Part shown: piece by piece, positions 1 to 9,700 of the stretch
Layout: each line of letters opens with the position of its first letter
How positions within the stretch are numbered: position 1 is the stretch's first letter
Origin: Alitta virens
Taxonomy: Eukaryota > Annelida > Polychaeta > Phyllodocida > Nereididae
Direction of reading: 5' to 3'
Assembly: GCA_932294295.1 (NCBI GenBank)
Contig: OW028577.1
Location: forward strand, 621,001 to 685,000
Length of the DNA stretch: 64,000 nt
Notes under the pieces: generated by a model
What the model saw: only the letters and a program-made list of their open reading frames with translations
What the model was told of the DNA's origin: nothing
Databases searched by the model: none
Translations under genes and position numbers: made by a program

Positions 1-2
1 TT

Positions 3-185
3 ACCAAACTTGTCAAGGAATCGAAGCCAGATCGAAATAGGAAGTTTACTGCCACTCAAAAGCAACAAGTGGCAAAACCTGGTGGAATGGAAAAACATTA
101 CTTACATCCTCCTCGAGAGATTTCTAGTGGAATGGAACAAAATCATTCCCCTGGTGGTTTTGAAGCGAATTACCTTCATCCATAA
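3..185 (+). CDS. possible 3' end of a coding exon with YLHP repeats (unknown protein)
   Basis: The third forward frame is open from the window edge to a TAA at 183-185, giving 61 codons. I do not recognise the protein. It is polar and ends with the motif GGFEANYLHP. A related block (GGMEKHYLHP) lies 25 residues earlier. A third degenerate copy (SAFEEHYLHP) continues in the same frame just after the stop codon. This suggests an internally repetitive protein that gained a stop, or a decayed low-complexity ORF. The 5' part lies outside the window, so neither a splice acceptor nor a start can be judged. It could equally be non-coding or part of a transposon. Confidence 0.22.
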   Translation, partial: TKLVKESKPDRNRKFTATQKQQVAKPGGMEKHYLHPPREISSGMEQNHSPGGFEANYLHP

Positions 186-1036
186 AAAACTAATGGCGCC
201 TCTAGTGCTTTTGAAGAACACTATCTCCACCCACAGAATAAAAGTGGATAAAGAATATCTGTGGCCCACAACAGGTTCAGCTCCAGCATAGAATTATCAG
301 AGACATTTATATTTCCCACCCATATTCTGATAGCCATCTGGGTGATTAGGGTATTGCTCAGCTGATGTTTTGGGTCATAATGATTCAATTCCTGACCTTC
401 GAACAATTAATGCACTGAAATTTTGTTAAAGTAAAATCCAAGATAAAATGTCAACTTGTATTTTGGTCTTATTTTTTACATATATGTCATGGAAAAGCAC
501 AATACAGATGTAAATGGTACAAAAAAGTCACACCCCAGCTTTCTAACCCATAATTACCCCTCTCTGTACAATTTAAATTACATTTATTAAATTATAAATA
601 TAGTTAATAATCGGCAGGCAATCTGAGGCAATCTGCTTCCAGGCACCGCCGCCTTACCTGTAGGCCAATAGCATTCGTTTGTAAATAATCCGATTATCGT
701 TCAGACAAAACTGGAGAGCGCTTCCTGTTTGTTCATTCGCTCTCATTTCTTCATTCACTTCACTTCATCGACACTTCTATGCACCACTGCACCCGAGAGT
801 TTCTGTGCCTGATGCTGTTGACAGTTATAGTTGGCATTTCTTGAGCCAAGAATAGGTCTCTGATCCGCTTCAGCCTATTGTCATCGTCGGCGGTCTTCCT
901 GTTGCTACGTCTGAGCCGTTAAGCTGACCATCAACAATGTGAGTGCAGAAGTTTCTCTGGTTTACATTTAGTGGGAAAGCCTCCCCATGTGCTATATTTT
1001 GAAGACAGAAGAATAATGCTTTGGGTATTGCAAGTT
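186..1036. other. no gene recognised; AT-rich DNA then leader of the gag-like ORF
   Basis: The first 60 bases carry a third degenerate YLHP-coding copy. The rest to about 640 is AT-rich without a convincing exon. From about 640 the base composition rises in G+C and stays so into the gag-like ORF, so 640-1,036 may be the leader of that retroelement. I see no clear terminal repeat. Confidence 0.3.
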
Positions 1037-2487
1037 ATGGCTAAAGGGCGTCCGAAGAAAGTACAAAGTTGTACTGTATGTGGTAGAGCTGTAAGGAATC
1101 ACGATGGTCCGATTGGTCCCGGCAAGTGCAGTCAGTCGCCATCTTTAAGCAGAGCTGTAGCAGCATTGAATGGAGCTGGTAGCACAGTTGAAGAGGGGGG
1201 GGGAGGCTTACTGCGAATGAGTGTAATTCTGATTATGGTGGGCACAGTCAGGGCTCAAGAGAAGATGAAGTGTCACGGGAGAGCGAATTTTTGGCTGAAT
1301 CTAATCAACCCAGAGTGTCAGGCAGCTTTAAACACACTGCAGGGGGTTCGTCTTTATTGGGTTCAGTCGTGGGTGGTGAGAGAGGTTCTTTCAGTAGGCC
1401 GCCAATTCAGGTATCAGGGGCATTCGCCCGATATCGTGAAAAAGTTGGGAGTGAGGAGAGAAATTTGTCAGTAGCCAGTGGTTCCTCCATTGGTCGTGCT
1501 GAGGCCAATCGGTTGGCTTATGAAACAGATATCATGAGAAGGAGTCAAATGCCTTCAGAGGCACCAGGTTCACGCCATCGTGAGAGAATTGTGCGATTTA
1601 TAGACCGGTATGGCAGGGAGAGTGAGGGCGCTTTCATCGAAAGTGAGGTCCCTAATGTGAGTGAGAGAGAGAGAGAGAGAGAGGGAAAGAGAATGATTAT
1701 GTGAACATTGGTCAGGCTGCCCACGCAGCAGAACGAGAAGGTGATCGTATAAGTGGTGGTCCTAGCCGCCTTGGTCCGCAGCAGTCCAGATTACGTTGGG
1801 TAGACGGCCCTGAACGCATGAACGCACACCGTTACATGAGTCGCTGGCACATGGGATGGCGCACATGGACATCAAGCCCCTTCGGAGGCAAGAGGATTTT
1901 CCGGTTGATGGTCGCCATTTTTGTCCTTCCTATGATGACACCACCCATGGCCGCCATCTTGGATCCGGGCCTTCTACCGAGGAATGGCCGGCAGCCCGAA
2001 CGCAAAGTGACATTGGCATGAGCCAGCAAGCATCGTTTCTGGTCTGGTGACCACGATCGGGCTGCAGATTACCTTACAGCTTCAGGGACCGAGCACGTGT
2101 CACAACGTGTCCAGGAGTCAGTGCTCTGTGGTGAGATCGTTGAGCTAATAGACTTATTGAGCAATAGTGTTGCTGACTGTGATGAGTTCCGAAGTTTCGT
2201 GGATAACAATCGGTATTGTTAATTTTAAATGTCAACGAAGTAAAAAGGCTATCTCTAACTCATTTAAGTGGCTAGAAGCATGGGGTGTTTATGAACTTAT
2301 ACTCTGTAGTCATTTTGGATTTGAGGTGTTTCGAGAAACGGTCAATTATAGATCTTTTATTCTTACCATGTTTAGTAAATATAAACTCCCTTTCGTTATC
2401 ACATATGACACGCGACATCGTCAGATGCTAGGCACTCGCAGTTCGCTAAGGTTCGCACATCTAAATCTGGAGCTTTATTTAACTTAA
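1037..2487 (+). pseudogene. frameshifted gag-like ORF of a retroelement
   Basis: The segment begins with a lysine-rich start (MAKGRPKK) and a Cys/His motif CTVCGRAVRNHDGPIGPGKC at about 1,073-1,132. Next come arginine- and glutamate-rich blocks (RFIDRYGRESEGAF and others). A helical stretch resembles GEIVELIDLL at about 2,130-2,160. The end has aromatic motifs FKWLEAWGVYELIL and ITYDTRHRQM at about 2,260-2,430, followed by TAA. The order zinc motif, GE-V-L-LL helix, WL-AW-Y-E block, YD-HR block resembles gag-like proteins of tyrosine-recombinase (Ngaro/DIRS) or other LTR-like retroelements of marine invertebrates; this is family memory, not a search result. The pieces lie in three different frames, so several indels have broken the ORF. 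No reverse transcriptase follows on this strand. Confidence 0.5.
1663..1682. repeat. (GA)10 microsatellite
   Basis: A pure GA run inside the gag-like ORF, encoding alternating Arg-Glu in one frame. Length change here is a probable source of one of the frame breaks, because the recognisable reading changes frame just downstream. Confidence 0.85.
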
Positions 2488-3291
2488 AGTTTCCTATCTT
2501 TGCAATAATAATTTAATGCCATTTTGTCATCATTATAGACATTTGTTATGGTCTCCAAAAAGCAACAAGAATTACAATGGCAAATTGTTGCGCCATGGCA
2601 TTTGTGGCAATAGAGTGCTCCATTGTATTACTGTGAGGTTGTATTACGGTGAACACCTGCTAATTATGTGCCAGTCTATTGAAATCTGCCGGCAACATGG
2701 TTTTTAGCTCCAGACTGGGCATTTTCTACATGGCCATGAGAAGGCCTCCGAATATGCCAGAAACAGCAGAGGACTTATGCAAATGCCAGTCAGGTCATTC
2801 TGGGAAGCTGAGTGTTCCCTAGTACAGTGCGCAACTTTTTATTGTATTCTGTACATATACTATGTAAATAATAATTGATTCTTCTTTTCTAAATTGTATC
2901 ATATCAAGTACACCATTTATGTGTGTGATCAAAGATTATATATCTACTTCTCTATTGTGCTAAGGCCCGTAAGGGTTGGCGGTTTTTGGCAGAGGTAAAC
3001 TCCGATCTGGCTGGGTCTTGGGCCAGTATTATTTCACCAGGGCATAGCTTAAGTACTACCTTAGCTCAGCTTATATTACGTTTGTGTTTCAAGTGTTATT
3101 TACGCTGCTATTCCTTATTTTATTTCACAACCGGGCCACAAGCTTCCCTTCTCTCACCATGGCGACGTAGTTCTGCAAACGGCCGCTAGGAGCGCTGCAG
3201 TCGCGTGTATCTAAAAATAGCCTAACCACGTGGAGAGCACTGTATTGTGGTCATTAGATACGATTCAGCCTCGCTTTGATAAACAATAGGC
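2488..3291. other. intergenic, no gene recognised
   Basis: This stretch holds AT-rich sequence after the gag-like stop and a GC-richer patch around 3,120-3,210. I see no terminal repeats or exons. It may contain decayed ends of the two neighbouring retroelements, which face opposite ways. Confidence 0.3.
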
Positions 3292-3388
3292 CTATGAACA
3301 TATGAATTTGTGTCTCTGTGAATACTTGGCCATATGTCCAGAATCGTCTTGAAAAGAGATCCATTGGTTTGAACGGAATCTCTGTGTT

Positions 3389-4318
3389 CTATGTGTGCAG
3401 CTTTTTATTTCTAGGGCTTGATGGAAAACTGGTTGCAGAGGAATCGAGGTGTCTATCGATTCCTTGAGATTGGGTGCCCAAGCTCTCACATAAAGCTGTA
3501 ACGGTCTGATGTGCAGTCTGCCTTAATTTCTGAACTGAGAGGCATGGTTCAGGAGACCTAACAGCGAGAGAAGATGTCGGACTTTTGTTGACAGATTTCC
3601 ATAACAAATTGACTATGGCCCAAATCTTTGTAATTTCTGATTCTGTGGGACGAATCCCTGACTCGATTGAGTCTATGTCCATCCCAAGAAAAATGCAGCA
3701 TGTCCGGGGAATGAGGTCGGACTTCTGTAGATTCGCTAGTAAACCCAGTCGGCTGAATAAATGTAGAGCCTCTTGGGTGTGTGATTCGACGATCTGGGGT
3801 GATGGTCCTCGTATCAGCCAGTCGTCGAGATATCGGTGAAGGTGGATGCTTCTGGACCTGAGGAACGAAGCTACTGGATCCAGTAGTTTCGTGAATATTC
3901 TTGGGGCGATATTCAGGCCGAAGCACATGGCCTTGAACTGGTAAGTCTTGCCTAAGATGTGGAGATGTAGATATTTTCGAAATTCTGGTGCCACTGGTAC
4001 GTGAAGGTAGGCATCTGAAAAGTCTAAGCTTGTCGTCCATTCTCCCTGTTGAATTTGAGACCTGATGGATCAGTCTGTTTCCATATGAAAGTGTGGACCC
4101 CGAATGTGTCTGTTGAGAGCCTTGAGGTCTGTTACTGGTTCGAAACCTCCTGACTTCTTTGCAACAGTGAACAGGTGAGAGTAAAAGCCTGGAGAGAAGC
4201 TTGTGACCTGCTCTAACCCTTGCTTTTGGATAAGTGCTTCTACTTCTGTGAGACGTACCGATCTTCTGGAGATGTCCTTTGGTAGATGTACCAGTTGGTT
4301 AGGTCCAGGGTAGCCCAT
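3389..4318 (-). pseudogene. DIRS reverse transcriptase fragment
   Basis: A single reading frame of about 310 codons is interrupted once, by a TGA near 4,070 located between the N-terminal LFTVAKK/DLKALN region and motif A. Catalytic aspartates are present in motif A (LDFSDAYL) and motif C (YLDDW). The N-terminal continuation, including VGGQLLYYLQEW, lies in another frame upstream (about 4,290-4,370). The thumb-like region FLGMDIDS is near 3,680. In DIRS elements this domain makes the cDNA that a tyrosine recombinase inserts. Downstream of about 3,485 the match continues in a different frame, as expected for a decayed copy. The plus-strand ORFs across the same bases are antisense shadows. Confidence 0.82.
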
Positions 4319-4659
4319 TCTTGCAAGTAGTAAAGTAGCTGTCCTCCCACTGGAGTGGATTCGGTGGGAGTGGTAGGAGCGAGCAAACCTTTATCTACGC
4401 TGTGATGATTGCTGGGCAGGCTGAGACTTGCTGGATTTATGGAAGTTCTGCCTGGCTGACCTATTGTCCTTAGGATGTTGTCTGGGCTGCTATTGCTTGA
4501 AACTAGACTAAAGTTCGATGTTGAGAAGTGCAGTTTTGCTGTTGTTATGCGGCTGGCCGTTGGCTGGTTATGTGAAAGAGAAGACAAGACTGCATGCTCT
4601 CTTTCCTCATTTGACAGCCTACGAAGTACACTTGAAGTGTCTCCTAGCAGAGAAGGTCA

Positions 4660-5485
4660 GAAGAAAACGGTGATCTTAGTGCTGCCCAGATTTTGGGCGC
4701 GTCTGGGAATTTTTATAGGATCCGTGGATTTAATGAAGTGTGCCTGCCGCAAGACTAATGTAGACATCAGAGCTCCAGTGGTGAAATCAGGTAAATGACA
4801 AGCCTCTCTGAATCTGCTTCTGCAAAGCGTCCACAACATCTGGGTCCTGAGAAGGTAATTTGTGGACTTCTCTGACTGTGTAGAGCAACCAATCCAAAGT
4901 AGATAATGAGCGGGTGGCTCTACGAATAGCTACCTCGGTGTCCGCCAGTTTTGACACCGGCACCAATGGCTCGGCCGATGATCTCAGATAGGACAGCTCC
5001 TTGGCTGAAGGTTTAGCAGACTGCACTGAGAGAGGGAAGCTGTCACCACCATGGAATCTTGCACTGAAACCTCTAGCAAACTTGGAAATGGATTTGCCTG
5101 TAGAAGCTTCGCTAGATAGGTCCTCTGGGTTGAAGTTTTGGATATCCGGGACCGATGTGAAGTTCCTCTAACTCTGCGATACGCTGAGTGAGGTCACGGC
5201 GAGCAGCCAGTTGGTATGTCAAGCAACGTCACCTGCAGAAGCTTGCCAGGGAGGACTGTAGAAGTTCTGGTACAGGGAGATTTCCCCAACCTTGCAGTCC
5301 TATCAGTTCCTATAGCTGGAATGATGAATCTAGTAGTTGGAGCCAACTGAAAAGGTGATTTCCTAATCAATGGCGGATGGGCGATATTCGTGGAAGATGA
5401 ATGTAACGCCGGTGTAGTGCGTTGATGTAGAGCCTTCCCAGCCCGAAGAGTGGCAGAAATCTTAGATTGCTTATCAGACATGATG
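4660..5485 (-). pseudogene. DIRS gag-like region, frameshifted
   Basis: The minus-strand frames contain a Ser/Thr/Pro-rich N-terminus (MSDKQSKISATLRAG), then the helical block RSLSTLDWLLYTVREV followed by LPSQDPDVVDALQKQ, then DFTTGALMSTLVLRQAHF. The blocks lie in at least two frames. Position before the RT and overall composition match the putative gag of DIRS elements. I know no catalytic motif for this region, so the call rests mostly on its position. Confidence 0.55.
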
Positions 5486-5505
5486 CAGCAGTACAAAGAC
5501 GTCAA

Positions 5506-6681
5506 TCGAGAGCGATAAATCAGCTGGAGTCAAAGCGTGGCTAACTTGTAAGCGAATGAAAGTGCATATTCCTAAAGCTCGCAGTTGACAAAGCCAAGAT
5601 CTAAGCTTAATAGAATCTTGAACAGCGAGTGACAAGTTGCTTACAAGCGAATGACAACACTCGTTATGCTGCCACGTTCATAACTGAATCATGTCCAACC
5701 TCTGAAAATACAGGCTAAAAAGGATCATACTTACCTTTGTGAAGAAAGAATGAATATCTGAAAGAAACAACTTAAAACAAAAGCCTGAAATCTTTCAGAG
5801 ATGACGTGAAACTCAACCAAAACAACTAAAAGCCGACCAAGCATGTGGCTGCTTGGCCGGCTGAGAAGAATGAGGATCTAGTGCACTATGGTGCATGACC
5901 GAAGCGTTGGAGGGAAACTCCTTTTTGAATTGTTTAACTCAGCTACTGGAGAGGAAATAGCACTGCTAATCGTTGTCACACTCCATTGTAGTGTGACAAT
6001 AGGTCTGTGGGCTTAAGCAACAAAGAGATACTGCAACATAATTTGCATTGCACCATTCCATGGAAGCTGAAGTGCATGAAGCAGGGGCGTAGCCAGAACT
6101 GACCTAAGCAGTCCTTAGGGAAGGGATTTGGTAACCGATTTACCCTTCAAAAATATTGGAAACACAATATACATGCCCACAGATAGCATTCCAAATTGTT
6201 TCAATGTCGGTGCGATGTTAGATGTTAACCAATTTGGAAAGCTATCTGGGATGTAGATACTGATATGATTAAATACTATCTTTTTTGGTTGTGACTGGGC
6301 TTTAAGTGCCATGGAGGTTGTTTTTTGGTTTATGGGTATCTTTCTTTTTTTAAGGGGGGGGGGGATGGTCCATGTGCCCCATATAACCCCCCCCCCCCCA
6401 AATCTACATTCAAGATTCATTTCACATGGTTTGGCATGTTATCTAAGGTATATTAAAAATTACATCACAAATGATTACTCTGAAACATGCAACAAATTGC
6501 TATGTCTGCCAAATTTATAGCCTAATTCATGAGCTTTTTGTTTCCCCTGGGATGGCCTTGTGGCAGCATAAATTGCCAAAAACAATTTTCATGATATATT
6601 ATGTACCAATAAAATTATGGTCTGTCTGTTTGATTCTGAACCCCATATAAATGAAACTTCATTACATTGGATATACTTAAT
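5506..6681. other. intergenic, small hairpin and G/C tracts, no gene
   Basis: This lies between the DIRS remnant and the ELP1 3' end. It contains a 10-bp perfect stem at 5,973-5,999 and long homopolymer G and C tracts at about 6,353-6,400. No conserved coding sequence was seen on either strand. Confidence 0.4.
5973..5999. repeat. perfect 10-bp stem, 7-nt loop
   Basis: TTGTCACACT is followed by CCATTGT and then AGTGTGACAA. It is located about 470 bp upstream of the DIRS gag start, so it might belong to the element's terminal region; that link is inference. Confidence 0.7.
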
Positions 6682-6687
6682 TTTATT
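6682..6687 (-). terminator. candidate polyadenylation signal of ELP1 (AATAAA)
   Basis: The plus-strand TTTATT reads AATAAA on the gene strand, about 60 bases after the ELP1 stop codon. It is the first canonical hexamer downstream, so a very short 3' UTR is predicted. Confidence 0.5.
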
Positions 6688-6745
6688 GGTTAGTATTCAT
6701 TAACACATCCTTAAATTTGAAGAACATCAAATATACTCAAGTGCA

Positions 6746-9700
6746 TCAACTTTCTAATTTTGCCAGCGAATGCAGGTGCCATCGCATCTTTTTGTCTTGA
6801 GGTGGCGCCACTCGAAGGACCGGGTCTGGAAAACAATTTTTGCTTCATCAAAATAGTGTCAAGAGTGCTTTAATAAATTTGATATTACAAAAAAGAATAT
6901 GACTAAAAGAGTAAACTTTACTGCTGTATTATCAAAGTAGTAATTAAAACAAGAACAACGGCATGAATTGTTGACTCACCCAGTTCGACTTTCTGACTGA
7001 CTCCTTTTCCTTGCTGAACAGCTTGAGCGATCGAGTTGGCCGTAGATTCGGGACCATACATCTGCAAAGATGAAAAAAGATGTTCGTTTCAAACAAAGCA
7101 AAAAATGTGACTGGCAACAATTTGATCGTGAAGATATTTGTATCTGCCCATTTGTCTGTGCCCCTTTAATTCCCATATGTTGCATACCCTTTATATATTT
7201 TAATTCTTACTCAAATAGAGTGAAAAGATGCAGTCACACCATAACCCATACATCCATTTAGATTGGATGTTCGAAAATAGAGATTAAAAAACTCTGTAGC
7301 AATTTGACTTATTTTATTCATCTTGATTAAAACAAATTGTCATTTACCTGCGTTGATTCTGAGGTATTCAATGTCTCATCATTCCATATTTCCGGTATAT
7401 ACTGATCTATTAACTTGAGAAGGTCGTTCATCTTTTCTTGAAGTTGCTCGGCTTGCGAGACATGTTCAAATTGCACCAGGACAAATAAGAGGTTTTCTAT
7501 GTCCTCTGAAAGGGCAAGTAAAACAAATCAACATAATTACACACATCATATTGCAATGCATGCCTGCTTGAATGAAAACTACAGCTATGTGCTAGATAAT
7601 TTCTTCCAAACGATATCCTTGGATAAAAAGTACAACACCTTCAACAGTGAAAATACCGGTATATATATACTACAGACTAAAGCCACATATTCACGAGAAT
7701 GAATTTTTGCAAAAACTTGCTATAAACTATAAATATGGTCTACTGTAATGACAAATCGGAGAAGGGCCAAAATGATGCACCTGACTACATGCAAAAGACG
7801 GGACCACCGGAGGACAATGTCCAACACTTGGCATCAGGGCTGTTCCATTTAAAAAGAGGGGGGGGGGGGGACCTCAAGATTTTTCAGATATCAGGGGGTC
7901 TGGGGAAAACTGATATCGGGAAAGGGGGGTGGTTGACCAGTATTTGCTTAATTTTCAGGTCCCCCCCCCCCCTACTTTTTTTAATGGAACAGCCCTCAGG
8001 GAAACATTGATGCAAAATGCAAGATGATGATGATTTTCCTGAGATCAAATTTATAACTTACTCTTCAAATTCTCAGTGTTAGTGATGAGTTTACTGAGAG
8101 CTTCAATCAGGGCAAGATCCTCGTAAGCGCTTCCCTCTCTGAGAGACCACTTCTTTTTCTCAGCTTTCCTCCTCGCCTTCCCTGATTTACTGCAAAGGGA
8201 ATATAATATTTGACATTGACTGAAAAGTTTTATAAAATGTTTTATGTTGATATTATTAATGTCCATGAAAAAGCAATTTGAAACAGTAACGTTGTAGCCG
8301 TGACCACAGCAGATAAAGTTCTGACACTGCTGAAAACCATCAGTGAATGATATACATTCTCCTTGTATGTTGGTCATGCGTTGTACGGACTACACAATGA
8401 CACCCTTGGCAGGCCCATCAAGAGACTTTCTCAATCCCCTTGGGAATACTCAGCCTTGAACAGGCAGTAAGATAACCCTGCAAGGGTTTAAGCACTCATA
8501 CCAGTGCCATCAAGTACCCATTTACACCTTGGGTGGGGTGTGGCATTGGTTACAGGAGGATCTGCCCAACTCCTCAATGTCATACTGGGGTTTGAACCTG
8601 CTATCTCAACACACATTTTAAACAATAATAACATACCCAGAGGCCTTGGATCTCTGAGATGCAGTTGAAAATGTTGACGTCCTAGTTGACGAGGATCGCA
8701 CTGACTCTCCGGTAGCACTACTTGCGTCTGAGTAGAGGTCGGCATCTGCATCATTGTAATCACCTCCTCCCTCTGAATAAGACATAAAAAAACATTACAA
8801 GGTCTTCTGACATGCTATAAAACCCCATTTGTAATAAAAAAAAATTTATGTCAAATATAATGTATTGCTTATCTGTCTATCAAGCTAGTTGTCTATCATA
8901 TTGGACAGGTGACATTATCAGTACAGAAGCGAGTTTAAAAAAAAAACCAAGAAACATTTTATTTAAAATGAGTTTCACTGGCATCAATCACTCACCTAGA
9001 ATCTCCAGTCGCTGTCTTTCTTTCTCTTGTCTGACTGTCTGTAACCTCGTGAAGTACCGAGTCAGATCAGCCGAGAAACCTTCCAAAGAACTTGTGTTGT
9101 TCTCGTAGGTCTCCATCATCGCAGGCTCCAGATGAGTTTCAACAAGGTCCAGCCTTTTGTTCTTGTACATCTAAAGAAAAGAAAAAGGACGATGCTGATA
9201 AAAATATCTTTGCATACACGCGGAATAAGGAAGATTGTTTATCAACACAACAATTGCTATGGTAACGGTGTGGTGCCTGATAAAGGAAATGGCCAAAACA
9301 CCAAACACAGTTACATTTTTTAAATATCTTCATTTGCACTTTTTTTGTATGTTTTTGCTGTCTCTGCTTGGGACCTTCAGGGTCCCTGGAAACTCACACA
9401 AGTGACCTACATTTCTAGATAGCAACGCACGTACAACGTATTGCTGACGAACAAATTTTTTTCATGTTCGCCGTTCTAGACTGCTACAAAAACAGTGTAT
9501 AATATCCTTATTTTGTATTCTTTGTATGTAATTGAACAACTTTGAATCGAGGATCATAGTTCAATAGTGCCTGGGTTAGTTGTGCGGGACATTTGGTGAG
9601 TTGCTCCAAATGAGATTCTGTGGATCTTCGCTGTGCTCGGCAATTTAACATCACTATAGATGGCGCAAGGGGTCAACATTTGGTTGAATTTCATATTTTC

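Larger units (their letters stand above)
3292..5505 (-). mobile_element. decayed DIRS-type retrotransposon (gag-like, RT, start of RNase H)
   Basis: Read on the minus strand, the order is gag-like protein, reverse transcriptase, then the beginning of the RNase H region. This is the DIRS order. The RT has the DIRS-style signatures GFYSHLFTVAKK, LDFSDAYLHV (motif A) and YLDDWLIRG (motif C). The gag-like part starts near 5,481 with MSDKQSKISATLRAG and has an RSLSTLDWLLYTVREV block near 4,880-4,930. Frame changes occur near 4,270 and 3,485, and there is one in-frame TGA near 4,070, so the copy is inactive. The RNase H region fades out at about 3,292. No tyrosine recombinase or split terminal repeats were recognised, so it is truncated at its 3' side. 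Confidence 0.8.

Noticed and set aside
3558..4040. Minus-strand ORF of 160 codons over the RT region
   Set aside because: It is the wrong frame of the DIRS reverse transcriptase; the catalytic motifs lie in the neighbouring frame.
7735..8010. Plus-strand ORF of 91 codons
   Set aside because: It crosses the MITE and its G and C tracts; the Gly/Pro-like runs are homopolymer translation.
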